Counted from the stretch's first letter, positions 8,833-18,210 are shown. The stretch is DNA of 64,000 nucleotides from Pseudonocardia sp. N23 (GCF_002583555.1 NZ_BEGX01000052.1:62001-126000); one strand, 5' to 3'. Numbers and translations are program-made. The notes: a model not told the origin generated them from the sequence alone.

Positions 8833-9764
8833 ATCAGGCTGCCCAGTCCCGCGACGACGCAGTAGACGGCGAAGGGCCGCAGCGTCCCGGTGTGGAACCA
8901 GCGGCTCAGGAACCGCGCCGAGAGATACGCCGCGACCCCGGCGACGACGCTGCCGACGAGCGCGGGCCCCAGCACCGGGCGCTCGGCCGCGCTGAACAGG
9001 CCCGGCATCTTCAGCAGCCCGGCGGCGAGGATGACGGGCGTCGCCAGCAGGAAGGCGTAGCGGGCGGCGTCGTCGTGGCGCAGGCCGCGCCGCAGCCCGG
9101 CGACGATCGTGATGCCCGACCGGCTGATGCCCGGCAGCAGCGCGAGGCTCTGCGCGGCGCCGACGAGCAGCGCGTCGCGCACGCTCAGCCGCGCGACGCG
9201 CACGTCGGACCGCTCCTCGGCGGTGACCGCGGTCGCCGTGCGCATCGGCATCGTGGGCTGCGCGGAGAAGTCGACGGTCGCGGTCTGCGGGGACACCGAG
9301 GGCGCGTCGGCGCGGCGGCCGCGTTCGACGAGCCAGAGCACGACACCGTTGACGGCCAGGAACGCCGCGGCCGGGACGGGCCTGCCGAGCACGTCGCGCA
9401 GCGGTGCCTCCAGGATCAGCCCGGCGATGCCGACAGGGATCGTGCCCAGCACCAGCAGCAGCCCCACCCTGGCGGTCGGCGACGTGACCCGCCGGCGTCG
9501 CAACGACTCCCACAGCCCGGCGACGAGCCGCACCCAGTCGCGGCGGTAGTGCACGACGAGCGCGAGCGCCGTCGCGACATGCATCGCGACGAGCACGGCC
9601 AGGTAGGGCGAGCCTGGCCGGGTGACGGACAGGTCGGTCGCCCAGTGGCCGCCCACCAGCGCCGGGACCAGGACGCTGTGCCCCAGGCTCGACACCGGGA
9701 ACAGCTCGCTGACGCCCTGCAGGGCGCCGACGACCACGGCTTCCAGGTACGAGATGGACGACAT
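8811..9764 (-). CDS. uppP: undecaprenyl-diphosphatase
   Basis: 317 residues of very hydrophobic membrane protein. The catalytic motif region LQGVSELFPVSSLGHS (about 15-30, with E20 and H29) and LPGISRSG (about 210-217) are diagnostic of the BacA/UppP family, which dephosphorylates undecaprenyl diphosphate for peptidoglycan lipid-carrier recycling and can give bacitracin tolerance. It is longer than the usual 265-280 residues because of a hydrophilic insert at about residues 150-193 between membrane segments. The start ATG 9764 gives the family N-terminus; the frame is open upstream but does not look coding. Confidence 0.9.
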   Translation of the reverse strand: MSSISYLEAVVVGALQGVSELFPVSSLGHSVLVPALVGGHWATDLSVTRPGSPYLAVLVAMHVATALALVVHYRRDWVRLVAGLWESLRRRRVTSPTARVGLLLVLGTIPVGIAGLILEAPLRDVLGRPVPAAAFLAVNGVVLWLVERGRRADAPSVSPQTATVDFSAQPTMPMRTATAVTAEERSDVRVARLSVRDALLVGAAQSLALLPGISRSGITIVAGLRRGLRHDDAARYAFLLATPVILAAGLLKMPGLFSAAERPVLGPALVGSVVAGVAAYLSARFLSRWFHTGTLRPFAVYCVVAGLGSLIYLGFAG

Positions 9765-10082
9765 CAATCTCCTCGCCGGCGGGTCGGGCGGTGGCGGAAC
9801 GGGCCGACAGACGGCGCCCCGGCCCGGGGACCGCCATTCTGGCACGCGACCTGAATTCGGCGACGCGCCCGCCGGGCGCATGTCCGGGAATTTACCGACA
9901 CCTTCCGAAATCGCGCACCGCCGATCCTCGTTTTCCGGCCATATCACGTTCTTCCAGCAGTTTCGCCTCAGACCGGGACGACGGTCCGCGCTTTCCGGCA
10001 ATGGTTAGCATCGCGGTGCACAACGGCGACCGAAAGGGGTTCGGATACACATGACGGTCGTGTCTGAATTGTCGCCGAATTC
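9765..10082. other. 318-bp intergenic region upstream of uppP and ctaG-like gene
   Basis: Divergent promoter region, lower in GC than its neighbours, with several AT-rich patches. It includes a possible short leader ORF starting at ATG 10051 (24 codons), preceded by AAAGGGG, whose TGA overlaps an in-frame GTG at 10122 of the downstream gene. No further gene is evident. Confidence 0.5.
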
Positions 10083-11075
10083 GTGTCGCCGCCTCCCGCG
10101 AGTCGTCCGCCGGGACCGTCGGTGAGCGTCGCGGCCGCGCTCCCGCCGTTGACGGCGGCCCGCATGGTGACGTCGTGGCGGGCGGACCCGGGGACTCTCG
10201 TCGCCGCCGTGGCGCTGCTCGGCGGCTACCTCCTGGCCCTGGCCCGGCGCCGCGGACCGGCCTGGCCACGGGCGCGCACCGGATGCGTCGCGGCCGCCGC
10301 CGCCACCGTTGCGCTCGTCGGGTGCAGCTTCCTCGGCGTCTACGACACGACCCTGTTCTGGACCCGGGCCGCGCAGAACGTCGTGCTGCTGATGCTCACG
10401 CCGCTGCTGCTCGCGCTGGGCTCTCCGGTGCGGCTCGTCGCCGACCTGCTGCCCGCCACCCGCCGGGCCCGCTGGTCCCGGCTGCTGCACTCCGGCGCGG
10501 CACGGGCCCTGACGTTCCCGATCGTCGTCACGGTGGTGCTCGTCGTCCCGATGCTGGTGCTCTACCTGAGCCCGCTCTACCCGCTGACGTTGCGCAGCCC
10601 CGTCGCGAGCGGACTCGCTGGGACCGTGCTCGTGGCGGCGGGCTGGCTGTACTTCTGGACGCGGCTGCGCATCGACCCCACCCCCCGCACCGACCCCTAC
10701 CTCGTGACGCTGTGGATCACGATCATCGAGGTCATCGGCGACGCGGTGCTCGGCGTCGTCCTCTGGCTCGGGCCGCTGGTCGCGGGTGGGCACTACGCGG
10801 CGCTGCACCGCGACTGGGGCCCCGACCTGCGGACCGACCAGGTCGTCGGCGCCGGTGTGCTGTGGGTGGGCGGCGACGTGATCGGGCTGCCGTTCATCGG
10901 CGTCGTCATCGCCCGGATGGCGCGCGAGGACGAACAGCGGGCGGTGAAGATCGACGCCGAGCTCGACGCGCTGGAGGACGTCGCCGACGACGGCCCGGAG
11001 CCCGATCCCGCGGCGCCGGCCCGGTTGTGGTGGGAGGACGACCCCCAGCTCGCCGAACGCTTCCGCCGGCGCTGA
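10083..11075 (+). CDS. CtaG-like cytochrome c oxidase assembly protein
   Basis: 330 residues from GTG 10083; GTG 10122 (317 residues) is equally plausible and overlaps the stop of a 24-codon leader ORF. About seven membrane segments, with the family features QNVVLLMLTPLLLALGSPV, HYAALHRDWG and a histidine-bearing periplasmic side. Members of the caa3_CtaG family help assemble the copper centre of haem-copper oxidases. The C-terminal tail is acidic and cytosolic. No oxidase gene is adjacent. Confidence 0.8.
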   Translation: MSPPPASRPPGPSVSVAAALPPLTAARMVTSWRADPGTLVAAVALLGGYLLALARRRGPAWPRARTGCVAAAAATVALVGCSFLGVYDTTLFWTRAAQNVVLLMLTPLLLALGSPVRLVADLLPATRRARWSRLLHSGAARALTFPIVVTVVLVVPMLVLYLSPLYPLTLRSPVASGLAGTVLVAAGWLYFWTRLRIDPTPRTDPYLVTLWITIIEVIGDAVLGVVLWLGPLVAGGHYAALHRDWGPDLRTDQVVGAGVLWVGGDVIGLPFIGVVIARMAREDEQRAVKIDAELDALEDVADDGPEPDPAAPARLWWEDDPQLAERFRRR

Positions 11076-11146
11076 TCCCGGCCCCACACGGCCGCATCCC
11101 GACGGGCGGCGCCACGAGCGACCGTGCGGCCGCACCGGACGTCACA

Positions 11147-11204
11147 CCGCGCGCACCCCCACCGCTCTCCGTGGCGCTCCGGACGACCGTGGGGTTGCGC
11201 GCGG
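11147..11204. terminator. bidirectional terminator-like hairpin between convergent genes
   Basis: Arms CCGCGCGCACCCCCAC and the near-complement GTGGGGTTGCGCGCGG are separated by about 26 nt. It lies between the convergent ctaG-like and PrpD-family genes, with no T-tract. Confidence 0.5.
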
Positions 11205-11212
11205 CGGGGGTC

Positions 11213-12688
11213 TCAGCCCAGGACGTCGGGCAGGGTCGCGGACTCGGGCAGGGCGGCGAGGTCGGGCAGGGCGGCGAGGTCGGGCAGGGCGGCGAGGTCG
11301 GGCACGGCGGCGTGCAGCAGGCCGTCGACGAGCTCGCCCGCACGGTCGGGGTCGGCGCCCGCCCGGCGGCAGTTGTCCCCGAACTTCGCGACGACCCGCG
11401 CCTCGCCCCAGGGGCGCCCGGCGTTGCCGTCGACGTCGTCGATCCGCACCGTGCGGGAGGTGCCGTCGTCGAGGTCGGCGACGATCTCGGCGGGGAACAC
11501 CGCGGGGTAGCCGGAGCCCTCCCACGGCTCCCGGTCGACCCGCTCGGCGAACGCCAGCACGTCGGGGTCGGGGTCGCCGGTGAAGTCGTCGAGCGTGACC
11601 TCGCCCCGCACGGCCTGCAGCGCCACGACGTAGGGCAGGCTCCAGCGCGCCTCCCCCGCGGTCACCGGCGCCTGCTTGCCCTCCCACGGCTCGGCGACGA
11701 CCTGCTCCTGTCCGACCGGCAGCCGGCACAGCACGCGCACGATCCGCTCGGGCCGCACGTCGAGCGCGGCGACGGCCTCGGCGAACGGGTGCAGGAAGTG
11801 ACAGCAGGGCAGGCCCTTGAACGCTGCGTCGAGCAGGTGCCGGCGTTCGCCGAGGTCGGCGACGAGCGCGACCAGCCGGTCGGCGGCCGAGGGGTCGTGG
11901 GCGTAGAGGCCGAAGAACCCACGCTCACCCTCGAACACCGCCCGACCGCCGGTCACACCGCCCCGGACCAGCGCGACGGCCGACACCGCGCCCTGCGCGG
12001 CGATGCCCGCCTGCGCCGCCTTGCTGGTGGCGCCGCGGGACAGGAACGTGAAGTTTCCGGCCGAGAAGCTGGCGGCGACACCGACCGCGTCGAGCAGCGC
12101 CTCGCGGCCGAGTCCGTGGACGAGGCCGACGGCGATCGCCCCCGCGACCGGGCCGGCGACCGAGGTGCCCTGGAACCCGACGCGCTGGAACCCGCTCGGG
12201 GTGGCCAGCCCGAGCCGGACCAGCACCTCCCAGCCCACGGCGAAGGCGCGGACGACGACGTCGCCGGGTGCGCCGGTCTCCTGTGCGGCGGCGAGCACGG
12301 CCGGGGCCAGCGCGGCGCTGCCGTGCATGACCGAGCCGGTGTGGGTGTCGTCGTACTCCAGGGAGTGCACGAGGGTGCCGTTGACCAGCGCGGCATCGGC
12401 GGGACCCGCGCCTGCCGCAGCGCCGAGGACGGTGCACGGCCCTGCGGTGCGCGCAACCGCGACGATCCCGCGTGCCGGCCCGGTCCGGGCGGCGGCGAGC
12501 CCCACGCCGACGGCGTCGAGCAGGTGCCTGCGGGCCACGGCGTCGACGTCGGCGGGCAGCCGAGCGGGCAGCGCGAGCACCCCGTCGACGAGCCGTTCCG
12601 CCGCGGTCGTCCCGCCGAGTCCGGCACGGGACCGGTTGCGGGTGCCCGCGGAGCGGTCCGACGTCGGGCCCGGGGTGGGGGCGGTCAC
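11213..12688 (-). CDS. MmgE/PrpD family protein (copy 1)
   Basis: 491 residues, GTG start overlapping the stop of the upstream PrpD paralogue (GTGA). The N-terminal helical domain contains VNGTLVHSLEYDDTH, GSVMHGSAALAPAVLA and GFQGTSVAG, matching the PrpD fold (2-methylcitrate dehydratase, cis-aconitate decarboxylase, iminodisuccinate epimerase). The second domain has KGLPCCHFLHPF. The C-terminus carries a short tandem repeat (DLAALP, 18-bp unit, three copies plus a degenerate one at about 11247-11305). It is the last gene of the 18130-operator operon. It probably hydrates or dehydrates a polycarboxylate; the substrate is unknown. Confidence 0.85.
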   Translation of the reverse strand: MTAPTPGPTSDRSAGTRNRSRAGLGGTTAAERLVDGVLALPARLPADVDAVARRHLLDAVGVGLAAARTGPARGIVAVARTAGPCTVLGAAAGAGPADAALVNGTLVHSLEYDDTHTGSVMHGSAALAPAVLAAAQETGAPGDVVVRAFAVGWEVLVRLGLATPSGFQRVGFQGTSVAGPVAGAIAVGLVHGLGREALLDAVGVAASFSAGNFTFLSRGATSKAAQAGIAAQGAVSAVALVRGGVTGGRAVFEGERGFFGLYAHDPSAADRLVALVADLGERRHLLDAAFKGLPCCHFLHPFAEAVAALDVRPERIVRVLCRLPVGQEQVVAEPWEGKQAPVTAGEARWSLPYVVALQAVRGEVTLDDFTGDPDPDVLAFAERVDREPWEGSGYPAVFPAEIVADLDDGTSRTVRIDDVDGNAGRPWGEARVVAKFGDNCRRAGADPDRAGELVDGLLHAAVPDLAALPDLAALPDLAALPESATLPDVLG

Positions 12689-14028
12689 CGGGAGCCGCCC
12701 GTTCCGAGCAGCGCGGCGAGGACGCCGCGCAGGGGTGCGTCGAGGTCGAGCGGGCCACGCGGGTCGGTGAGGGTACGAACCCGTCCGGCGAACCCGGGCT
12801 GCAGCTCGCCGGTCAGCCTCTCGTACTTGGTGAGCAGTTCAGGACGCGACAGCGGCCGGTCCGGCCCACCGGCCGCGGACAGCACCGTCTCCTCCAGGAC
12901 CCGGCCGTCGCCCAGGGTGACCCGCACGGTCGAGGGCCGGTCGTGCGGCGGCGCGGGCGGGTCGGCCCACTCCTCGATCCGGACGCGTCCGCGCAGTGCC
13001 GCGACCGCCGGCTCGTGCAAGGTGGCGCCGGAGAACACGGCGGCGGCGGTCGTGCGGTGGTGCAGCACGGTGGCGACGGCGTGCGGCAGCGAGAACCGCC
13101 CGGCCAGTGTCGTGGCCGGGGACGCGTTGGTGAGTGCGGCCCCGAGCGGGTGGGTCCGGACGTCGACGGCGGTGATCTCACCGTCCGCCGGCACCGAGCC
13201 GGCGAGCAGCGACGCGGCCTCGACGCTCGCGTGCAGGTACTGACAGCAGGCGTAGGGCTTCTGGTAGCCGTCCTCGACGGCCCAGCGCTCCCCCAGCCCG
13301 GCGGTCAGCTCATCCGGGGTGACGACGGTGCCGGCGAACACCTCGTCGAGGACGGTCGGGCTCGCGGTGAGCCCGGCCGCGGCGACGTCGGCGGCGACGA
13401 ACCCGAGCTGCGCACCGGCGCCCGCCCATGCGTTGCGGATCGTCGCGCCGCTGGTGGCGTGGGAGAACGGCCCGGTCAGCGACATCGACGCCGCACCGAA
13501 CACCGTCGTGGCGAACGCGTCCGGGCCCAGGCGTCGCGCCGCGGCCAGCGCAGCAGCGGCACCGATCGGCGAGAGCGTGGCGTGCGGGTGCAGCACCAGG
13601 GGCAGCGGCGGCCGGTAGGCCCGGGCGACGCGGGTGACGACCTCGTAGCCGAGGACGTGCGCGCGCAGCAGGTCACCGAGTGTGCCGCCGGTGGCCTCGA
13701 CCTCGGCCAGCGCGGCGGGCAGTGAGTAGAGCGAGCCGTGGCAGGTGGCGGGCCGGTAGCCGCCGTCGAGCTCGGTCCAGTTGGCGGCGACGGCGTTGGC
13801 AAGCGCGGCGGACCGCCGGTCGGTGCGCCGCCCGGGCGCCCCGACGAGCGTCGACTCGGACGGCCCGCCGCCGGCCTGGGCGGTGACCGCCCGCACCTCG
13901 TCCTCGGTGTGGGCGACGACCATGGCTGCGAGGTCGTCGCACATGATCACCAGGGCGGTGCGCAGGACGTGGTCGGGGATGTCGCCGTCGGCGGCGCGGG
14001 CCGCGGCCCACGACAGCAGCTCAGACAA
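12685..14028 (-). CDS. MmgE/PrpD family protein (copy 2)
   Basis: 447 residues. The PrpD fold is shown by NAVAANWTELDGGYRPATCHGS, HPHATLSPIGAAAALAAAR and the second-domain KPYACCQYLHAS. It differs strongly from its neighbour, so the pair may act as a heteromer or on successive intermediates. It overlaps the MHS transporter stop by 8 nt upstream and the next PrpD gene by 4 nt downstream, showing tight operon organisation. The reaction is not deducible beyond hydro-lyase or epimerase chemistry on a carboxylate. Confidence 0.85.
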   Translation of the reverse strand: MSELLSWAAARAADGDIPDHVLRTALVIMCDDLAAMVVAHTEDEVRAVTAQAGGGPSESTLVGAPGRRTDRRSAALANAVAANWTELDGGYRPATCHGSLYSLPAALAEVEATGGTLGDLLRAHVLGYEVVTRVARAYRPPLPLVLHPHATLSPIGAAAALAAARRLGPDAFATTVFGAASMSLTGPFSHATSGATIRNAWAGAGAQLGFVAADVAAAGLTASPTVLDEVFAGTVVTPDELTAGLGERWAVEDGYQKPYACCQYLHASVEAASLLAGSVPADGEITAVDVRTHPLGAALTNASPATTLAGRFSLPHAVATVLHHRTTAAAVFSGATLHEPAVAALRGRVRIEEWADPPAPPHDRPSTVRVTLGDGRVLEETVLSAAGGPDRPLSRPELLTKYERLTGELQPGFAGRVRTLTDPRGPLDLDAPLRGVLAALLGTGGSR

Positions 14029-15340
14029 CGGGGATCTCCTTCTCGGCGACCGCCGACGACGCGGCGGCGTGGCGTCGGTGGGCCAGCGCCGCGCAGCCCG
14101 CGGCGAGCAGCGACAGCCCGACGACGTACCAGGCCATCGCGGTGTTGCTGCCCGTCTCGGCGTGCAGCCACGTGGCGACGAACGGCGCCGTTCCGCCGAT
14201 GACGGTGGTCGGCAGCGCGTAGGCCAGTGAGGCGCCGGTGTAGCGGGTGCGGGCGGGGAACAGCTCGGCGTAGATCGCGGGCTGCGGCGCGTAGGCCGCG
14301 GACTGCACGACGGCGAGGCCGATGACCATGCCGAGCAGGATGATCCAGGACTCCCCCGTCTCGATCATGGCGAAGTAGGGGAAGACGAACGCGGCGGCGA
14401 GCAGCGCGGCGACGACGACCTGGCGGCGCAGCCCGACCTTGTCCGACAGCCACCCGAAGAACGGGATGGACACCAGGTAGCAGACGGACACGATCGTCAG
14501 GTGGTTGATCGTCTCGCCCTTGGCGACGCCGAGGGTGCCGGTCACATACGCCAGTGTGTAGGTCGCGACGGTGTAGTAGATCGCGTTGTTGGCCGCGCCC
14601 AGACCGGCACCGATCAGCACCGAGCGCCAGTCGTCGCGCAGCACCTGCCTGATCGGCAGTGCCGCGGGCGCCTTCCCGGCGTTCTCGGTGAAGTCCGACG
14701 ACTCGGCGAGGCCCCGGCGGATCAGCAGCCCCACGACGACGATGACGAGGCTGGCGAGGAACGGGATGCGCCAGCCCCACTCGGCGAACGCGTCGCCGCT
14801 GACCGCCGACGCACCGGCGATGACGAGGCTCGCGAGCAGCAGCCCGGCGGGCGATCCGACCTGGGTGGACGAGCCGAACAGGCCCCGCTTGCGGACCGGC
14901 GCGTTCTCCACCGACAGCAGCGCGGCGCCACCCCACTCGCCGCCGAGGGCGACGCCCTGGGCGATGCGGCACAGGGTGAGCAGGACCGGCGCCCACACCC
15001 CGATCGAGGCGTACGACGGGATCAGTCCGATGAGGACGGTTGCGCCGCCCATGATCAGCAGCGTCGCGATGAGGACGTTGCGGCGGCCGATGCGGTCGCC
15101 GAAGTGCCCGAACAGGATGCTGCCGAAGGGCCGGGCGACGAACCCGACGGCGAACGTCGCGAAGGCGGCGAGCGTGCCGAGCACACCCTCCTGCGCCGGG
15201 AAGAAGACCTGCCCGAACACCAGCGCGGCGGTGGTGCCGTAGATGAAGAAGTCGTACCACTCCAGAGTGGTGCCGACGAGGCTGCCGATCGCGGCGCGCC
15301 GGGACTGCCGTCCGGTGCCGGCGGGAGCAGCGGCGCTCAT
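14021..15340 (-). CDS. MHS-family MFS transporter (copy 1)
   Basis: 439 residues, 12 predicted membrane segments. The metabolite:H+ symporter signature is clear: GTTLEWYDFFIYG near the N-terminus, RPFGSILFGHFGDRIGRR between TM2 and TM3, and GGEWGGAALL in TM5. Such permeases import carboxylates such as citrate, tricarballylate, ketoglutarate or shikimate. ATGA overlap with the preceding flavoprotein gene. The start ATG 15340 is chosen because it gives the family N-terminus. Confidence 0.9.
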   Translation of the reverse strand: MSAAAPAGTGRQSRRAAIGSLVGTTLEWYDFFIYGTTAALVFGQVFFPAQEGVLGTLAAFATFAVGFVARPFGSILFGHFGDRIGRRNVLIATLLIMGGATVLIGLIPSYASIGVWAPVLLTLCRIAQGVALGGEWGGAALLSVENAPVRKRGLFGSSTQVGSPAGLLLASLVIAGASAVSGDAFAEWGWRIPFLASLVIVVVGLLIRRGLAESSDFTENAGKAPAALPIRQVLRDDWRSVLIGAGLGAANNAIYYTVATYTLAYVTGTLGVAKGETINHLTIVSVCYLVSIPFFGWLSDKVGLRRQVVVAALLAAAFVFPYFAMIETGESWIILLGMVIGLAVVQSAAYAPQPAIYAELFPARTRYTGASLAYALPTTVIGGTAPFVATWLHAETGSNTAMAWYVVGLSLLAAGCAALAHRRHAAASSAVAEKEIPVV

Positions 15341-16728
15341 CGGGCGGAGGCCGCGTGCCGCCCGGCGATCATGCCGAGGCCGAGCGCGGTGAGCAGGCCG
15401 TTGCCCGACGAGTAGCCGGCACCGCCGGTCCGTCCGCTCACGCCGGCGGCGACACCACCGGTGGCGTACACACCGGGGATCGGACCGGCGGGTCCGACGA
15501 CGCGGGCGTGCTTGTCGACCCGGACGCCGCCCTGGGTGTGGAACAGGGCGGGTACCGCCCGGACCGCGACGTAGGGGCGCTGCAGCGGACCGTGGCCCCA
15601 GGCCGTGCGCCCCACCGGGTCGGGGGCGTCCCCGGCCGCGGCCGCGCCGGCGGCGTCGAGGGTGGCGGCCAGGACGGCGGGGTCGGCGCCGATCAGCGCG
15701 GCGAGCGCGGCGGCGTCGGGTGCCTCCTTGGTCCCGCCCACGGCGACGAGCTCGGCGAACTCCTCCTCGTGCGCGGCGACGGAGTCGCGGATCGCGGCGT
15801 CGAACACGACGTGCACGGGACCGTCGGCGCGGGCGACGTCGGCGGCGAAACCGGAGTAGCCGATCGACTCGTCGCCGATCCGGGCGCCGGTGACGTCGAC
15901 GACGATCCCGCCGTGCTCGACGGTCGTCCACGACGTGATCGACCCGTGCGGGCTGGCGACGGCGGCGTAGCCCTGGAAGGCCGACGCGTTGCCCATCGTC
16001 GCGCCGAGGTCGAGCAGCCAGCGCACGGCCTCGCCGGTGCTGCCGTGGGCGCCCAGGTACTCCAGGCCCGACGCGTCGGGGGCGAACCTGGCGACCATGC
16101 CTGCGTCGGCACCGAAACCGTTGGCCGCCAGGACGACCGCGCGGCACCGCAGCGTGTAGGTGCCCGATCGGCCACCGGAGACGACGACCCCGCGCACGAC
16201 CCCGTCCTCGACGACGAGCCGGTCGACGGGTGAGTGGGTGAGCACCTCGACGTCGGCGGCCTCGGCGGCGCGCAGCAGGTCGGCGACAAGGGCCTGGCCC
16301 TTGCGCGACGGTGGCGCGTGCAGCCGGGGCACGCTGTGCCCGACGTGCTTGTAGTCGGTGATCAGGCGCAGGTCGACGTCGTGGGCGTCGACGAGCCACT
16401 CGACGAGCCCGGCGCTCGCGGCGGCCAGGACCTCGACAGTCTCCTCCGCGTCGTGCGGACCGGACTGGCGCAGCAGGTCGGCGGCGAGGCGGGCCGGGGA
16501 GTCGTCGATACCTGCCTCGGCCTGCCAGCGGGTGCCCGCTCCGGGGACGGAGCCGGTGGACAGCGCGGAGTTTCCGCCGGCGCGCTCCTCCTTCTCCAGG
16601 ACGACGGCGGTCACGCCGGCGTCGGCGGCGGCGAGCGCGGCGGCGAGGCCCCCACCTCCCGCTCCGACCACGACGACGTCGACATCGACCTGTCCGGGGT
16701 CCACCTCTGCGGGCCGGCTGTCTGACAC
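15337..16728 (-). CDS. FAD-dependent dehydrogenase, fumarate reductase / TcuA / ketosteroid-dehydrogenase type
   Basis: 463 residues from GTG 16728, with RBS AAAGGA upstream. FAD site VVVVGAGGGGLAAALAAADAG (about 17-37) followed by EKEERAGGNSALSTG. The C-terminus has GGVRVDKHARVV and GVYATGGVAAGVSG, closing the FAD domain as in the FAD_binding_2 family. In tcu operons a related flavoprotein oxidises tricarballylate to cis-aconitate beside an MHS permease, and here it sits between two MHS permeases and next to PrpD-family genes. A role introducing a carbon-carbon double bond into a polycarboxylate is therefore an attractive inference. Confidence 0.85.
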   Translation of the reverse strand: MSDSRPAEVDPGQVDVDVVVVGAGGGGLAAALAAADAGVTAVVLEKEERAGGNSALSTGSVPGAGTRWQAEAGIDDSPARLAADLLRQSGPHDAEETVEVLAAASAGLVEWLVDAHDVDLRLITDYKHVGHSVPRLHAPPSRKGQALVADLLRAAEAADVEVLTHSPVDRLVVEDGVVRGVVVSGGRSGTYTLRCRAVVLAANGFGADAGMVARFAPDASGLEYLGAHGSTGEAVRWLLDLGATMGNASAFQGYAAVASPHGSITSWTTVEHGGIVVDVTGARIGDESIGYSGFAADVARADGPVHVVFDAAIRDSVAAHEEEFAELVAVGGTKEAPDAAALAALIGADPAVLAATLDAAGAAAAGDAPDPVGRTAWGHGPLQRPYVAVRAVPALFHTQGGVRVDKHARVVGPAGPIPGVYATGGVAAGVSGRTGGAGYSSGNGLLTALGLGMIAGRHAASAR

Positions 16729-16748
16729 GGGAGTCCTTTCGGGAGCGG

Positions 16749-18071
16749 TCACACGGTCCGCAGCACGGAGCCGCGGGTCTCGGTGAGGGTCAGTGCCGTC
16801 GCGACGGTGACCACCGCCGCGGCGACGAGGAACCAGGCCGGGGAGAGCGGGTTGCCGGTGACGCGCAGCAGCCACAGGCAGATCAGTGGCGCGGTGCCGC
16901 CGACGGCCATGCTCGCGAGGTTGAAGCCCAGCGCAATGCCCGTGTAGCGGACGCGGGAGGGGAACATCTCGGCGAACGTCGCGAACACGACGCCCATCAG
17001 CGCCGACTCCGGCAGCCCGAGCACGACCTGCGCGAGCATCGCCAGGGGCAGCGAGTGGGCGTTCATCAGTGCGAAGCACGGCACGGCGAGCACGCCGAAC
17101 GCGACGGCGGCCCACAGCAGCATCGGCTTGCGGCCCCAGCGGTCGGACAGCCGGCCGAAGAACGGCATCGCGAGGCACGACACGACGAGGGTGACGGTCG
17201 TCGACCAGAACGCGGCGCGGGTGTCGAAGCCGCCGGTGCGCTGCAGGTGCGTCGAGGCGTAGACGTAGACGACGTAGTAGCCGGCGAACAGCAGCGTCGA
17301 CAGTCCGAGGGTGCGCAGCAGGCCCGGCAGGTGCGCCCGGAACAGCTCGACGACCGGCGCCGCCACGACGCCCTCGGAGGCCAGCTCCTCCTGGCGGACA
17401 GAGTCGTCGAGCCGGAACCGGATCCACAGCCCGACCAGGCCCAGCGGCAGGCTCAGCAGGAACGGCAGCCGCCACCCCCACGAGGCGAGCTGGTCGGGGG
17501 TGAGCACGGAGCTGACGATCGAGACGACCACCGAGGCGAGCAGCGCGCCGGACAGGGCGCCGAGCTGCACCGTCGAGCACAGGAAGCCGCGCCGCGCGGG
17601 CGGCGACTTCTCCGCGACGTAGGCCGCCGCCCCGCCGACCTCGCCGCCGGACGCGATGCCCTGCACGCATCGGGCCGCGACGAGCAGGAACGCGGCGCCG
17701 ACGCCGATCGCGGCGTAGCTGGGCAGGACGCCGATGAGCACCGTCGCGGCGCACATCGCGAGGATCGTCGCGGCAAGGATGCGGGAGCGGCCGAAGCGGT
17801 CGCCGAGGTGGCCGAAGATCAGGCCGCCGAGCGGGCGGAGCACGAAGGCGGCGGCGAACGTCGCGAAGGTGGCGAGCAGGGCGGCCGTCGGGTCGGCGCT
17901 CTCGGCGAAGAAGACGACGGACAGGACCGTGGCGAGGTAGCCGTAGATGCCGAAGTCGTAGTACTCGACGACGGACCCGACGAGCCCGGCCGAGACGACC
18001 TTGCGGTCGATCGTCTCGGGTACCGCTCCGGTGGCGGTCCCCGCCTGCGCGGGACGGTCGGCTGCCTGCAT
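16749..18071 (-). CDS. MHS-family MFS transporter (copy 2)
   Basis: 440 residues from ATG 18071, with RBS GGAGG nearby; the frame is open further upstream into the operator, which cannot be coding. Family motifs: GSVVEYYDFGIYGYLA, RPLGGLIFGHLGDRFGR and ASGGEVGGAAAYVAE. First gene of the five-gene operon controlled by the operator at 18130. Together with the second MHS permease in the same operon it suggests proton-coupled uptake of two related carboxylates, or import plus export. Confidence 0.9.
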   Translation of the reverse strand: MQAADRPAQAGTATGAVPETIDRKVVSAGLVGSVVEYYDFGIYGYLATVLSVVFFAESADPTAALLATFATFAAAFVLRPLGGLIFGHLGDRFGRSRILAATILAMCAATVLIGVLPSYAAIGVGAAFLLVAARCVQGIASGGEVGGAAAYVAEKSPPARRGFLCSTVQLGALSGALLASVVVSIVSSVLTPDQLASWGWRLPFLLSLPLGLVGLWIRFRLDDSVRQEELASEGVVAAPVVELFRAHLPGLLRTLGLSTLLFAGYYVVYVYASTHLQRTGGFDTRAAFWSTTVTLVVSCLAMPFFGRLSDRWGRKPMLLWAAVAFGVLAVPCFALMNAHSLPLAMLAQVVLGLPESALMGVVFATFAEMFPSRVRYTGIALGFNLASMAVGGTAPLICLWLLRVTGNPLSPAWFLVAAAVVTVATALTLTETRGSVLRTV

Positions 18072-18129
18072 CGTCGGACCTCCTCGTCGTGCCACCGTGG
18101 GTCGCCCTACGCTGCGCCACGTACTGAAA

Positions 18130-18141
18130 ACTGTCAACAGT
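18130..18141. promoter_or_regulatory. GntR operator, MFS/PrpD operon promoter
   Basis: Core ACTGTCAACAGT (ACTGT-N2-ACAGT). Read on the operon strand it contains TTGACA, a -35 hexamer, followed after 17 nt by CAGCGT. A 19-bp stretch ACTGAAAACTGTCAACAGT is identical here and at 32749-32767. Repression by occluding the -35 element is inferred. Confidence 0.8.
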
Positions 18142-18197
18142 TTGGGGTAGATTGACCAGTGAGCAACTTGACACGGCAGCTCAGTAGCATCGTTGCG

Positions 18198-18210
18198 TGT
18201 CGACAGTTGG
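18198..18210. promoter_or_regulatory. probable autoregulatory GntR site
   Basis: TGTCGACAGTTGG differs at one base from TGTCAACAGTTGG of the operator at 22346. It lies about 85 bp upstream of the gntR start, suggesting autoregulation. The left arm is degenerate. Confidence 0.55.
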
